Below are positions 18,560 to 27,295 of a stretch of DNA of 47,131 bases, piece after piece. Every line of letters begins with the position of its first letter. Within the stretch, counting starts at the first letter, position 1. The position numbers and the translations under genes are program-made. The stretch covers positions 1-47,131 of the forward strand of contig JAPSJC010000011.1 of NCBI GenBank assembly GCA_031178355.1. Reading direction: 5' to 3'. The notes under the pieces are model-generated. The model was not told the DNA's origin, did not search any database, and saw only the letters and a program-made list of their open reading frames with translations. This DNA is from Ureibacillus sp. GTDB lineage: Bacteria; Bacillota; Bacilli; Bacillales_A; Planococcaceae.

Positions 18560-18621
18560 TTTAGATATAGTTGGGAATTTTGGTACGAATCTCAACGACT
18601 ACACACAAAAGGAGGATTATA

Positions 18622-20457
18622 ATGAAAAAACAACACTGGTCATTATTAGCGTTATTATTCGCTCTTGTATTAGCATTAGCAGCTTGTAGCGGTAATACAG
18701 CAGAAGAAAAGCCGGAAGATACAGATAAACCGGAAGAGACAGATACAACGACAGACGCTCCTGAAGAAACAGATACTGCTTCTGATGCATTATTTGATTT
18801 AGCGGTAACGAACGAAGGAGAAGCAATTGACGGTGGTATCTTAAAAGTGGCAATGGTGAAAGATGAGCCATTCGCGGGTATATTCTCTTGGGAATTATAC
18901 GAAGATGCTTATGATGCAGACATCATGGGTTATGCTTCTAACTCTTTATTCGAAGTAGATGGCAACTTCATGATTACTGATGAAGGTAGTATTGCGAGTC
19001 TGGATGTCGACCAAGAAAATAACAAAGTTACTGTAAAAATTCGTGAAGGCGTAAAATGGTCTGATGGTGAACCGTTAACTATTGAAGATGTTATTCTTCC
19101 TTACTTAATCATTGGTCACCCAGATTACACTGGCGTACGTTACGATTCTCAATTCCAAAACATTATTGGTGCTGAAGAGTATAATGCAGGTACTGCAGAT
19201 ACAATCTCAGGTTTAAAACAAATCGATGATCATACTCTAGAAATTAGCTTCAAACAATTATCACCAGCTATTTTCTACGGTGGTGACGGTCTATGGACAT
19301 ATGCAGCTCCAGCTCATCAAATCGCTGACATTCCAGTTGCTGAGCTAGTTGAACATGATGCTGTTCGTAAAAATCCTGTTACTTTAGGTGCATTTAAATT
19401 TAAAAACATTGTACCTGGTGAGTCAGTTGAGTTCGAGAAAAATGAACACTACTGGAAAGGTGAGCCAAAACTTGATGGTGTAATCGTTCAAGTTGTTCCA
19501 TCAAGCTCTATTTCTGTAGCTTTAGGTTCTGGTGAATATGATTTAGCATTCGCATTCAATGCTACAAAAATGCCTGAAATCGAAAACTATGAAAATATTA
19601 GTGTACTTGGCCGTCCAGAGCTATACTACTCTTATTTAGGATTTAAAGTAGGTAAATTTGATACTGAAAATGGTATCAACGTAACTGATTTTGAAGGTTC
19701 TAAAATGGGTGACGTAAAATTACGTCAAGCTATGGGTTATGCTTTAGATATCGAAGCTGTATCTGAAATTTACTACAATGGTTTACGTGAACGTGCAAAT
19801 TCTTTAATCCCACCAGTATTTGAATCATTCTATGATGCTTCTTTAGAAGGATACGTATTTGATCCAGCTAAAGCTGAATCAATTTTAGATGAAGCTGGTT
19901 ATGTAGACGTTGATGGAGACGGTTTACGTGAAGATCCGAATGGTGAAAAATTAGAAATTAAACTTGCTGCTATGTCAGGTGATGCTACACAGGAAGATAT
20001 TATTTCTTACTACTTACAAAACTGGAAAGATGTTGGCTTAAACGTAACATTAACTACAGGTCGTTTAATCGAGTTCAACTCATTCTATGACAAAGTTCAA
20101 GCTGACGATCCAGAAATCGATATCTTCATGGGTGCATGGGGTACTGGTACTAACCCATCTCCATCTGGATTATACGGTGCTGTTGACCAATTTAACTTCA
20201 GCCGTTACACTTCTGATGAATTAGAAGCATTAGTTAAAGGTATTGATTCACCACAAGCATTCGATGCAGAATGGCGTGCAGAGCAATTTAAAGCATTCCA
20301 ACAACACATTGAAGAAGTGGCTACAACAATTCCAATGCAATTCCGTTATGAGATCTTCCCAGTTAACAAACGCGTGAAGAACTATAGCGTAGACTATTCA
20401 GAACCAACTGAATTACATGAAATTGAATTAGTTGCTGAAGAACCAATTGCAAACTAA
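18622..20457 (+). CDS. oppA: Oligopeptide ABC transporter substrate-binding lipoprotein
   Basis: This lipoprotein captures peptides outside the membrane and delivers them to OppBC. The 611-residue product has a signal peptide with lipobox LAAC (Cys22), an acidic Thr/Glu/Asp-rich linker to about residue 60, and an SBP family 5 domain (VKIREGVKWSDGEPLTIEDV, then DVKLRQAMGYALD). A longer frame starts at 18571, but AAAGGAGG at 18608-18615 fixes the ATG at 18622. Codon choice is strongly biased (TTA, GCT, GTT, TTC), unlike its neighbours, which suggests high expression. At about 610 residues it is somewhat longer than B. subtilis OppA. A bidirectional terminator follows. Confidence 0.93.
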   Translation: MKKQHWSLLALLFALVLALAACSGNTAEEKPEDTDKPEETDTTTDAPEETDTASDALFDLAVTNEGEAIDGGILKVAMVKDEPFAGIFSWELYEDAYDADIMGYASNSLFEVDGNFMITDEGSIASLDVDQENNKVTVKIREGVKWSDGEPLTIEDVILPYLIIGHPDYTGVRYDSQFQNIIGAEEYNAGTADTISGLKQIDDHTLEISFKQLSPAIFYGGDGLWTYAAPAHQIADIPVAELVEHDAVRKNPVTLGAFKFKNIVPGESVEFEKNEHYWKGEPKLDGVIVQVVPSSSISVALGSGEYDLAFAFNATKMPEIENYENISVLGRPELYYSYLGFKVGKFDTENGINVTDFEGSKMGDVKLRQAMGYALDIEAVSEIYYNGLRERANSLIPPVFESFYDASLEGYVFDPAKAESILDEAGYVDVDGDGLREDPNGEKLEIKLAAMSGDATQEDIISYYLQNWKDVGLNVTLTTGRLIEFNSFYDKVQADDPEIDIFMGAWGTGTNPSPSGLYGAVDQFNFSRYTSDELEALVKGIDSPQAFDAEWRAEQFKAFQQHIEEVATTIPMQFRYEIFPVNKRVKNYSVDYSEPTELHEIELVAEEPIAN

Positions 20458-20464
20458 TTAACAG

Positions 20465-20506
20465 AAAAAGAGTTGATCCACTCAAGTGGATCAACTCTTT
20501 TTATTT
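20465..20506. terminator. Bidirectional terminator between oppA and degV
   Basis: A perfect 14-bp inverted repeat (20469-20482 with 20485-20498) is flanked by A-rich sequence on one side and T-rich on the other, so it can end both convergent transcripts. It reaches the degV stop region. Confidence 0.92.
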
Positions 20507-21355
20507 ATATTCTTTATCTGTAAAGAATACGGCAATTGTACCTGGTCCTGCATGAGCTCCAATTACAGCACCAATCATCTCCATATCTATTGATTTTGGT
20601 TTTAGTTTCTCATTTATTAATGACCTAACTTCTTCTGCGAATTGTAAATCATCACCATGGCTTATCCCGATAGTTTTATTGGAAAAATCTCCTCCACGTT
20701 CCTCCATAATTTCAATAATACGTTGAATTGATTTTTTACGACCGCGAATTTTTTCAAGAGGAACTAATTTACCTTCTTCTACATGTAAAATAGGTTTGAT
20801 ACTTAGTAATCCACCGATAAATGCACTAGATTTCGAAATTCTCCCACCTGCAGCTAAATAATCTAGCTTTTCAACTGTGACTATATGAGTCATATGTTTT
20901 GCTAACAGCTCAATATGTGTTGTCAGCTCATCAAGTGATAAACCTTTTTCTCTTAAAGAGACAGCTTCTTTTACAAGCAAACCATAACCTAATGATGCAC
21001 ATTTAGAATCAATAATATTTAGTTTGAAATTTGGATACTGCTCTCGTAGTTGTGTTGCAATCATTACCGCAGTATTATAAGTTCCTGAAAGGTTAGAAGA
21101 GAAGGCAATATAAAGACCTTCTTCATTATTTTTTGCTAGCGGTTCAAATGCGTTTAGGAATTCCTCAGGCGACACTTGTGATGTTTTTGGTACTGCACCA
21201 TTACGCATCGCATCGTATACCTCAGTTGGGTTAATCTCAATGATATCGCGGTATTCTTTTTCATTTACTTGAACTCGTAATGTAAATAGTTCCACGTTGT
21301 TTTTTTCATAAAAATGTTGTGGTAAATCTGATGCACTGTCAGCGAAGATTCTCAT
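20501..21355 (-). CDS. degV: DegV family fatty-acid-binding protein
   Basis: This 284-residue protein matches the DegV/FakB fold: FADSASDLPQHF at the N terminus, KTSQVSPEEFLNAFEP, the ligand-site AFSSNLSGTYNTA, IDSKCASLGYG, the central LDYLAAGGRIS and LLSIKPILHVEEGKL, and GAHAGPGTIAVFF at the end. Family members bind fatty acids; FakB-type proteins present them to the kinase FakA. No fakA is in this window. The frame extends to 21403, but AAGGGGG lies just before the ATG at 21355, and the protein then begins exactly at the domain. Confidence 0.9.
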   Translation of the reverse strand: MRIFADSASDLPQHFYEKNNVELFTLRVQVNEKEYRDIIEINPTEVYDAMRNGAVPKTSQVSPEEFLNAFEPLAKNNEEGLYIAFSSNLSGTYNTAVMIATQLREQYPNFKLNIIDSKCASLGYGLLVKEAVSLREKGLSLDELTTHIELLAKHMTHIVTVEKLDYLAAGGRISKSSAFIGGLLSIKPILHVEEGKLVPLEKIRGRKKSIQRIIEIMEERGGDFSNKTIGISHGDDLQFAEEVRSLINEKLKPKSIDMEMIGAVIGAHAGPGTIAVFFTDKEYK

Positions 21356-21493
21356 AATTTTTTCCCCCTTACTAGTAAGATTTTTTTTTATCGTTTCATA
21401 CAAGTTAGTTTGTGTGTATTTCGTCGTGGTTTAAAGCAATTTTACAATGATTCATCTTAGAAGATGTATTTCTATTATTTAGCAACCGATGGA

Positions 21494-22303
21494 TTATTTC
21501 AATTTTAATCGTTCGATGAGTAGGTTGGCGATCCCATCTTCGTTATTACTTAAAGTGATTTCATTTGCGATACTTTTAAGCTGATCAATTCCGTTTGACA
21601 TAGCGACCCCAATCCCTGCGTATTCAATCATTTCCAGGTCATTATCTTCATCACCGAAGGCTATTATTCGATCTCTTGGAATCCCTAAATCTTTAGCAAC
21701 GTGAGATATTCCAACTGCTTTATTTAATCCCTTTTTAACAATTTCTATAATATGGAAAGGTGCACCCCAACGTCGATGGTCGATTAGTTCAGCATGTACA
21801 TCTTCTAAATGTTTTCTAATTGAAGGGACATTTTCTTCAGTTGCATGGATTAAAAGGCTTGTAGGATCATCCGATAAGTTTTTTCGTAAGTTCCCAATTG
21901 ATACATTTGGTTCACCCATTTTAAATATGTCCATCATAGATTGATCTTCGGTATGAATATAGACATCATCCATCACTTCTGCAATTAAGTTTTTATATTG
22001 ATATTTATCTACTGAATCAACAACGTCATGAACGACACTAATATCCATTGGAGAATGTATGGTCTGCCAAGATTTATTATTGGGATGGTGCACAAGAGCT
22101 CCATTGAAATTTACGATTGGTGTAGTTAACATCAATTCATTATAATAAACTGAACTAGCGCGAAATGGCCTACCAGTTGCAATCATGATTTGATGCCCAG
22201 CTTCTTTGGCTTTCTCTAAAGTTAGCTTCGTTTTTTCAGAAATCGTTTTGTCATCTGTTAATAAAGTACCGTCCAAATCTAAAACAATTAAATGTTGTTT
22301 CAT
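21494..22303 (-). CDS. Cof-type HAD-IIB phosphatase
   Basis: The 269-residue protein is a haloacid dehalogenase superfamily hydrolase of the Cof subfamily. Motif I is LDLDGTLLTDD at residues 7-17 (nucleophile Asp8), motif II IATGRPF, and the C-terminal metal-binding motif GDEDNDLEMIEYAG. The C2-type cap lies between motifs II and III. Substrates of such enzymes are usually sugar phosphates or flavin and pyridoxal phosphates; none can be chosen here. The ribosome site AAAGGAG is 8 bases upstream. It follows degV on the same strand, with degV about 140 bases downstream, so the two may be co-transcribed. Confidence 0.88.
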   Translation of the reverse strand: MKQHLIVLDLDGTLLTDDKTISEKTKLTLEKAKEAGHQIMIATGRPFRASSVYYNELMLTTPIVNFNGALVHHPNNKSWQTIHSPMDISVVHDVVDSVDKYQYKNLIAEVMDDVYIHTEDQSMMDIFKMGEPNVSIGNLRKNLSDDPTSLLIHATEENVPSIRKHLEDVHAELIDHRRWGAPFHIIEIVKKGLNKAVGISHVAKDLGIPRDRIIAFGDEDNDLEMIEYAGIGVAMSNGIDQLKSIANEITLSNNEDGIANLLIERLKLK

Positions 22304-22675
22304 AAAGGAAAGCTCCTTTCTTTATTTATGTGCGCATTTAAGAAATTACAATATGGGAAGAATGTCTCCAAAATATCTAATGCGCCCATATTTTGATATA
22401 ACTTGGTAGTTCCATCTGAAAAACTGTAGGATTTGTCGGAAAATATCTCCAACCGTGGTGTGGTATACTATGTTTATAAAAGTCTTTTTTCAATTTTACA
22501 CCACTTTTTGAAAAATAGAGAATAATTACTAACGGATGTTAATAATTCGTTTAACTAACTGGATCAGTTAAAGATTTGAACTGAATGAGCAATTACTGTA
22601 AATTAATTGAATAGATATATTATGCTCGTCCTGAATATAATATAACTATCAATGTAACAAGAAAGTACGCTATTT
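22304..22675 (+). other. Intergenic region between divergent HAD and sufT genes
   Basis: No convincing ORF. It contains a short dyad, AACTG-GAT-CAGTT near 22556-22570, and an inverted repeat AATATGGG/CCCATATT near 22351-22392. A stretch near 22378 (CTAATGCGCC) resembles the start of the palindromic repeat at 17539 but diverges quickly. The sufT promoter and Fur box lie just beyond. Confidence 0.4.
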
Positions 22676-22704
22676 TTGAAAATGATTATCAATTAATGTA
22701 TCAT
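22676..22704 (+). promoter_or_regulatory. Sigma-A promoter of sufT
   Basis: TTGAAA at 22676-22681 is 17 bases from TATCAT at 22699-22704. The Fur-box-like sequence overlaps the -35 and spacer, a repressing position. Confidence 0.65.
22677..22691 (+). promoter_or_regulatory. Fur box overlapping the sufT promoter
   Basis: TGAAAATGATTATCA matches the 7-1-7 Bacillus Fur consensus TGATAATNATTATCA with one mismatch. It would tie sufT expression to iron limitation. The match is seen directly; regulation is inferred. Confidence 0.7.
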
Positions 22705-22746
22705 TTTATTATAGATACAAATTTTTATTAAGGAGGGGGAAACGAA

Positions 22747-23061
22747 ATGGCAATTGATCAAGATATGAAAGAAAGCATCTTAGGTGCTTTAGAAAATGTA
22801 ATCGATCCTGAGCTTGGCATAGATATCGTTAACTTAGGTTTAGTATATGATGTGGATTTAGATGAAGAAGGTACATGTACTGTTACAATGACCTTAACAT
22901 CAATGGGCTGTCCATTAGGTCCAGTTATCGTGGATCAAGTGAATACTGCTTTAGATGAGCTACCAGAAATTAAAAAAGTAGACGTAAACATTGTATGGCA
23001 ACCATCTTGGAATAAAGATATGATGTCAAGATATGCAAAAATGGCTTTAGGTATTCGCTAA
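22747..23061 (+). CDS. sufT: MIP18/DUF59 iron-sulfur cluster assembly factor SufT (YitW homologue)
   Basis: This 104-residue single-domain DUF59 protein is nearly full-length similar to B. subtilis YitW. The motifs VIDPELGIDIVNLGLVYDV (about residues 18-36), TLTSMGCPLGPVIVDQV with the conserved reactive Cys, and VWQPSWNKDMMSRYAKMALGI are visible. SufT proteins aid maturation of iron-sulfur proteins. The ribosome site AAGGAGGGGG is strong. The gene is monocistronic, with its own promoter, Fur box and terminator, and is not next to sufCDSUB here. Confidence 0.92.
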   Translation: MAIDQDMKESILGALENVIDPELGIDIVNLGLVYDVDLDEEGTCTVTMTLTSMGCPLGPVIVDQVNTALDELPEIKKVDVNIVWQPSWNKDMMSRYAKMALGIR

Positions 23062-23073
23062 TTTATGTTCTAG

Positions 23074-23109
23074 AAAAAAGTAACATCTCCTTGAGATGTT
23101 ACTTTTTTG
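23074..23109 (+). terminator. Terminator after sufT
   Basis: A stem of AAGTAACATCTC with GAGATGTTACTT and a 3-base loop is followed by a run of T. Confidence 0.92.
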
Positions 23110-23115
23110 TATTTT

Positions 23116-23161
23116 AATAATTTTTATTGTTGCAAAATATATATCAACAGCAAAAATTATT
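23116..23161. repeat. Imperfect 17-bp inverted repeat in the sufT-clpB gap
   Basis: The arms at 23116-23132 and 23145-23161 match in 15 of 17 positions around a 12-base AT spacer. It lies just past the sufT terminator. Apart from this dyad, the clpB promoter and its operator, the 350-base gap has nothing recognisable. Confidence 0.5.
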
Positions 23162-23369
23162 GTTCGTGAGTTCAACAAAAGCGAGGGAAATTATTGGTGT
23201 ATATACTGAAACAACCAAAGGATTACTTCACTAGATAATGTATAGAACTTAATAATCCATTCAAAATTAAAAGTGCAAAAACTTATTCGTAAAACTTTAT
23301 GGAAAATATTTCATTAAAATCAGCCATAATCCATTTATTCATTTCTTCTATTGGTGTGGGAGTATTCTT

Positions 23370-23399
23370 TTGCTTTTCACTTAACATTCATTTTATAAT
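23370..23399 (+). promoter_or_regulatory. Sigma-A promoter of clpB
   Basis: TTGCTT at 23370-23375 is 18 bases from a perfect TATAAT at 23394-23399. The CtsR operator begins seven bases downstream, over the predicted transcription start. Confidence 0.75.
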
Positions 23400-23405
23400 C
23401 ATAAT

Positions 23406-23422
23406 GGTCAAGAAAGGTCAAA
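23406..23422 (+). promoter_or_regulatory. CtsR operator
   Basis: GGTCAAG-AAA-GGTCAAA matches the CtsR heptad direct repeat (RGTCAAA-NAN-RGTCAAA) with one deviation. Placed over the start of transcription, it predicts heat-inducible repression by CtsR. Confidence 0.88.
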
Positions 23423-23459
23423 GTTTAACGTATAAAAAGAAATCATGTTGAGGTGATGA

Positions 23460-25589
23460 ATGATGCAATTTCAACAACAAGATAACCGCAAACCTTTAGA
23501 ACAATTTGGACGAAACTTAATCGAAGAAGTAAAGAATGGAAAAATGGATCCAGTTATTGGACGAGATGAAGAAATTCGAAATGTCATTCGAATTTTATCG
23601 AGAAAAACTAAAAATAACCCGGTGTTGATTGGTGAACCTGGTGTAGGCAAAACAGCTATAGTTGAAGGATTAGCACAAAGGATTGTGAAAAAAGATGTAC
23701 CCGAAGGCTTAAAAGATTGTATTCTTTATGAATTAGATATGAGTGCACTAATTGCAGGTGCGAGTTATCGTGGACAATTTGAAGAGCGTCTTAAAGGTGT
23801 GTTAAAAGAAGTAAAAGAATCCGAAGGTCGTATTATCCTCTTCATTGATGAAATTCATACAATCGTTGGTGCGGGTAAAACAGATGGTGCGATGGACGCT
23901 GGAAACATGTTGAAACCTATGTTAGCTCGTGGCGAATTGCACTGTATTGGTGCTACAACATTGGATGAATACCGTATGTATATTGAAAAGGATCCTGCTT
24001 TAGAACGTCGTTTCCAACAAGTGTTAGTTCGTGAACCTTCTATCGAGGATACTGTTTCAATTTTACGTGGTTTAAAAGAGCGATTTGAATTACATCATGG
24101 AGTTCGAATACATGACCGCGCAATTATTGCAGCGAGCGAATTATCCAATCGATACATTACTGACAGATTTTTACCCGATAAAGCAATTGATTTAATCGAC
24201 GAAGCATGTGCTATGATTCGAACTGAAATTGATTCGATGCCTCAAGAATTAGATATGGTGACAAGACGTGTGATGCAATTAGAAATTGAAGAACAAGCTT
24301 TAACAAAAGAAAAAGATGAAGCTAGTAAAAAACGCCTAGATATATTAAAAGGCGAATTAAAAACTTTAAAAGAAAAACAAGAAAAAATGAAACAACAATG
24401 GGATTACGAAAAACAAGGATTACAAACTCTTCAAACGAGACGTGAACAATTGAATCGTTATCGTCGTGAATTAGAAGATGCCGAAAGTAAATATGATCTA
24501 AATAAAGCAGCAGAACTACGACATGGAAAAATTCCAGCGTTGGAAAAAGAATTATCACAATTAGAAGAAGATTTGAAAAAGGGCTCTGAAGTACGAATCT
24601 TGCGAGAAGAAGTAACAGCTGATGAGATTGCTTCAATTATTTCAAGGTGGACTGGTATTCCAGTAACAAAGTTAGTTGAAGGTGAAAGAGAAAAATTATT
24701 AAAGCTAAAAGACACACTTCATGAAAGAGTAATCGGGCAAGATATGGCCGTAAAACTTGTTACAGAGGCCGTGTGGCGTGCAAGAGCAGGTATCCAAGAC
24801 CCTAATCGACCTATTGGTTCATTTATCTTTTTAGGGCCAACAGGGGTAGGTAAAACGGAACTCGCAAAAGCGTTAGCTGCTCAACTTTTTGACTCTGAAG
24901 ATCATTTCATCCGTATTGATATGAGCGAATACATGGAAAAGCACAGTGTATCTAGATTGGTTGGTGCGCCACCTGGTTATATAGGGTACGAAGAAGGCGG
25001 TCAATTAACTGAAGCTGTGAGAAGAAATCCATATTCTGTTATTTTGTTAGATGAAATTGAAAAAGCGCACCCAGATGTTGCAAATATTCTACTACAAATT
25101 TTAGATGATGGTCGTATTACGGATAGTCAGGGTAGACTAGTAAACTTTACAAATACAGTCGTAATCATGACATCTAATATTGGTTCACAGTTTTTACTAG
25201 AAGAGGAGCCATTAAAGGATCGTGCACAAGAATTAGCTATGTCTGAACTACGATTGCATTTTAAACCAGAATTACTAAACCGAGTTGACGATATAATTAT
25301 TTTCCATGCTTTAAGTTCAGAGCATTTTACAGCGATTGTATGGAAATATGTTAAACAACTACAAACGCGTGTAGCGGAACAAGAGATAAATCTACTAGTC
25401 GATGAATCGGTTGTGGAGTGGGTTATTAATCATGGCGTTGATCCTCAATTTGGTGCAAGACCTTTAAAACGTTTTATCCAACGCAATGTTGAAACGGCAG
25501 TTGCAAAAGAATTGCTTAAAGGAGAAGCCATTCCGGGAGATACAATACAAGTGTCTGTTGTAAATAATGAACTTGTAGTAAGGAAATAA
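23460..25589 (+). CDS. clpB: ClpB-type AAA+ disaggregase lacking the N-terminal domain
   Basis: The 709-residue protein has two AAA+ modules: Walker A GEPGVGKT at 58-65 with Walker B FIDE at 128-131, and Walker A GPTGVGKT at 459-466. Between them a long coiled coil (about 270-380) matches the ClpB middle domain, much longer than that of ClpC. After MTSNIGSQF there is no IGF/VGF loop, so ClpP docking is not expected. ClpB normally has about 860 residues; the roughly 150-residue N domain is absent. This is not a mis-called start, because GAGGTG, the promoter and the CtsR operator lie directly upstream. It probably works with DnaK to dissolve aggregates. Confidence 0.88.
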   Translation: MMQFQQQDNRKPLEQFGRNLIEEVKNGKMDPVIGRDEEIRNVIRILSRKTKNNPVLIGEPGVGKTAIVEGLAQRIVKKDVPEGLKDCILYELDMSALIAGASYRGQFEERLKGVLKEVKESEGRIILFIDEIHTIVGAGKTDGAMDAGNMLKPMLARGELHCIGATTLDEYRMYIEKDPALERRFQQVLVREPSIEDTVSILRGLKERFELHHGVRIHDRAIIAASELSNRYITDRFLPDKAIDLIDEACAMIRTEIDSMPQELDMVTRRVMQLEIEEQALTKEKDEASKKRLDILKGELKTLKEKQEKMKQQWDYEKQGLQTLQTRREQLNRYRRELEDAESKYDLNKAAELRHGKIPALEKELSQLEEDLKKGSEVRILREEVTADEIASIISRWTGIPVTKLVEGEREKLLKLKDTLHERVIGQDMAVKLVTEAVWRARAGIQDPNRPIGSFIFLGPTGVGKTELAKALAAQLFDSEDHFIRIDMSEYMEKHSVSRLVGAPPGYIGYEEGGQLTEAVRRNPYSVILLDEIEKAHPDVANILLQILDDGRITDSQGRLVNFTNTVVIMTSNIGSQFLLEEEPLKDRAQELAMSELRLHFKPELLNRVDDIIIFHALSSEHFTAIVWKYVKQLQTRVAEQEINLLVDESVVEWVINHGVDPQFGARPLKRFIQRNVETAVAKELLKGEAIPGDTIQVSVVNNELVVRK

Positions 25590-25591
25590 TG

Positions 25592-25636
25592 AAAAACCAG
25601 CTTATTGCCGATATCGAACAATAAGCTGGTTTTCTA
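25592..25636 (+). terminator. Terminator after clpB
   Basis: AAAACCAGCTTATTG pairs with CAATAAGCTGGTTTT around an 11-base loop, then TCT. Confidence 0.88.
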
Positions 25637-25663
25637 TTAGTAGTAGATGAAGTTAGTTTGAAA

Positions 25664-25703
25664 AAATAAAAACTGTCCTAATCTCATAGAGAAAGGACAG
25701 TTT
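25664..25703 (-). terminator. Terminator after yjzD
   Basis: On the minus strand AAACTGTCCT and AGGACAGTTT form a 10-bp stem followed by TTTAT, just past the yjzD stop. Confidence 0.75.
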
Positions 25704-25712
25704 AAGAACCTA

Positions 25713-25904
25713 TTAATGATGATCTGCTTCCGGAGTTGGTTCGTTCGGAATAATTGCTCCTACGATTAATACAAGAACTGCGAAGATTACTGAGATAATA
25801 GCTCCTGTAACAAAATCAAAAGTAGTAGCTAATACAGAACTAACTACGTAGTTTAACATTGTAACTAATAGGAAAGACCAAATAAAAGTCATAATATATT
25901 GCAT
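25713..25904 (-). CDS. yjzD: DUF2929 small membrane protein, YjzD homologue
   Basis: This 63-residue protein has two membrane helices (about residues 5-25 and 32-53) and a short His-ending hydrophilic tail. Length and pattern match YjzD/DUF2929, which also lies divergently upstream of fabH in B. subtilis. The frame could start three codons earlier at a GTG (25913), but that GTG is part of the ribosome site GAGGTG, so the ATG at 25904 is the start. Function is unknown; B. subtilis YjzD has been linked to membrane or translation-related phenotypes only loosely. Confidence 0.8.
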   Translation of the reverse strand: MQYIMTFIWSFLLVTMLNYVVSSVLATTFDFVTGAIISVIFAVLVLIVGAIIPNEPTPEADHH

Positions 25905-26022
25905 TATTTTCACCTCTAACGAACTATATTGAAAATATTATTTGTTTTTTTATCCTAAAATATCATAACATACACTATAAAAAAATAACAATAATGAATT
26001 CAAATATTGTCAAATATTTCAG

Positions 26023-26051
26023 TTGTCCTACTATAAAATGTGAGCTATAAT
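26023..26051 (+). promoter_or_regulatory. Sigma-A promoter of fabH
   Basis: TTGTCC at 26023-26028 is 17 bases from a perfect TATAAT at 26046-26051. The last base overlaps the FapR site. Confidence 0.8.
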
Positions 26052-26067
26052 TAAGACCAAGTACTAA
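26051..26067 (+). promoter_or_regulatory. FapR operator
   Basis: TTAAGACCAAGTACTAA reads on the other strand as TTAGTACTTGGTCTTAA, a close match to the 17-bp FapR box TTAGTACCTAGTCTTAA of fatty acid synthesis genes. It covers the start of transcription, as expected for repression relieved by malonyl-CoA. Confidence 0.88.
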
Positions 26068-26108
26068 ATGCAAGTCATAAGTTAGGTTTAGTAAAGGGGG
26101 AAGTACAA

Positions 26109-27044
26109 ATGAATGCTGGTATTATTGGAATAAGTAAATATGTTCCTGAAAAGGTCGTTACTAATTTTGATTTAGAAAAAGTTTTAGATACAAATGATGA
26201 ATGGATTCGTACTCGAACAGGTATTCAAGAAAGAAGAATTGCAGAAGAGGAAGATACATCTGATTTAGCATATAAAGCAGCAGTTACTGCATTAGAAAAC
26301 GCTCAAATTTCTCCAAATCAAATTGGATTAATTTTAGTTGCAACGGTTACACCAGATCGTGGATTTCCAAGTGTAGCTTGTCAAATTCAAGAAAAACTGG
26401 ATGCAACCAATGCTGCAGCTATGGATATTTCTGCTGCATGTTCTGGTTTCATCTATGCTCTTGCAACAGCAAAACAATTTGTTGAAAGTGGAGCTTATGA
26501 TTATGTGTTAATTGTTGGGGCTGAAAAATTATCAAAAGTAACGGATTGGACAGACCGTAATACAGCCGTATTATTCGGTGATGGAGCAACTGCAGCAGTA
26601 ATTGGGAAAGTATCAGAAGGTCGTGGAATACTATCATTTGAATTAGGTGCAGACGGTACTGGTGGGAAACACTTATTGTTAAATGATGATTGTTTTATTG
26701 CCATGAATGGTCGTGAAGTGTTTAAATTTGCAGTACGCCAAATGGGTGAATCTGCATTATCAGTAATTGAAAAAGCTGGGTTAACTAAAGAAGATGTTGA
26801 CTTCTTAGTACCTCACCAAGCTAATATTCGTATTATGGAAGCTTCCAGAGAACGTTTAAATTTACCTGAGGAAAAATTATCAAAACGTATACACTTATAT
26901 GGAAATACATCATCTGCTTCAATTGGAATTGCATTAACGGATGAATTAGAAGATGGAAAAATTAAAGATGATGATATTATCGTATTAGTTGGTTTTGGCG
27001 GTGGCTTAACTTGGGGAGCAGCAGTAATCAAATGGGGTAAATAA
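26109..27044 (+). CDS. fabH: 3-oxoacyl-ACP synthase III
   Basis: FabH starts type II fatty acid synthesis by condensing acyl-CoA with malonyl-ACP. The 311 residues match the family. The catalytic triad is visible: Cys111 in DISAACSGF, His236 in VPHQAN, and Asn266 in YGNTSSAS. The C terminus is [16 protein letters not shown]. In Bacillus such enzymes prefer branched short-chain primers, which is inferred here. The ribosome site is AAAGGGGGAAG. The promoter carries a FapR operator. fabF follows after about 250 bases of structured leader. Confidence 0.96.
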   Translation: MNAGIIGISKYVPEKVVTNFDLEKVLDTNDEWIRTRTGIQERRIAEEEDTSDLAYKAAVTALENAQISPNQIGLILVATVTPDRGFPSVACQIQEKLDATNAAAMDISAACSGFIYALATAKQFVESGAYDYVLIVGAEKLSKVTDWTDRNTAVLFGDGATAAVIGKVSEGRGILSFELGADGTGGKHLLLNDDCFIAMNGREVFKFAVRQMGESALSVIEKAGLTKEDVDFLVPHQANIRIMEASRERLNLPEEKLSKRIHLYGNTSSASIGIALTDELEDGKIKDDDIIVLVGFGGGLTWGAAVIKWGK

Positions 27045-27197
27045 ATTGATTTAATAGAATCAAATATAGTAACTTTATAATATGTGATATTCATTTAGAA
27101 TATTTTATAGTATTAGTAAGGTCCCAAATTAATTTGTGGTAAGATGAATGCCAAGTATGACAATTCAGTGAATGAATTAAGCTCGGGCGGGTTCCAC

Positions 27198-27244
27198 AGA
27201 TTATTAATTGAAATTGATTGAGCTTCCTTGCTCAATCATAATCT
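27198..27244 (+). other. Structured element in the fabH-fabF leader
   Basis: A two-part stem forms: AGATTAT (27198-27204) with ATAATCT (27238-27244), then GATTGAGC with GCTCAATC (27216-27237) around a 6-base loop, with an 11-base bulge on one side. No T-run follows, so it is not a simple terminator. It overlaps repeat copy B, whose own hairpin ends about 10 bases before the fabF ribosome site. Confidence 0.55.
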
Positions 27245-27272
27245 AGGTGCAAATACGCCAAGGCGCATTTGA
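27227..27272 (-). repeat. Palindromic intergenic repeat, copy B (fabH-fabF gap)
   Basis: On the minus strand it reads TCAAATGCGCCTTGG and onward, and is related to copy A at 17539-17583 over 46 bases. Its hairpin is CAAATACGCC (27250-27259) with GGCGCATTTG (27262-27271), one mismatch. Both copies end in GAGCAAG. It lies directly upstream of the fabF ribosome site. Confidence 0.6.
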
Positions 27273-27295
27273 ATAATTAGGGGGTAAACTTGATT

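Noticed and set aside
22378-22400. Third copy of the palindromic repeat
   Set aside because: Only about ten bases (CTAATGCGCC) match the start of the element; the rest diverges, so chance is likely.
23460-25589. Calling this gene clpC or clpE
   Set aside because: The middle domain is the long ClpB type, there is no ClpP-binding IGF/VGF loop, and no zinc finger or UVR motif.
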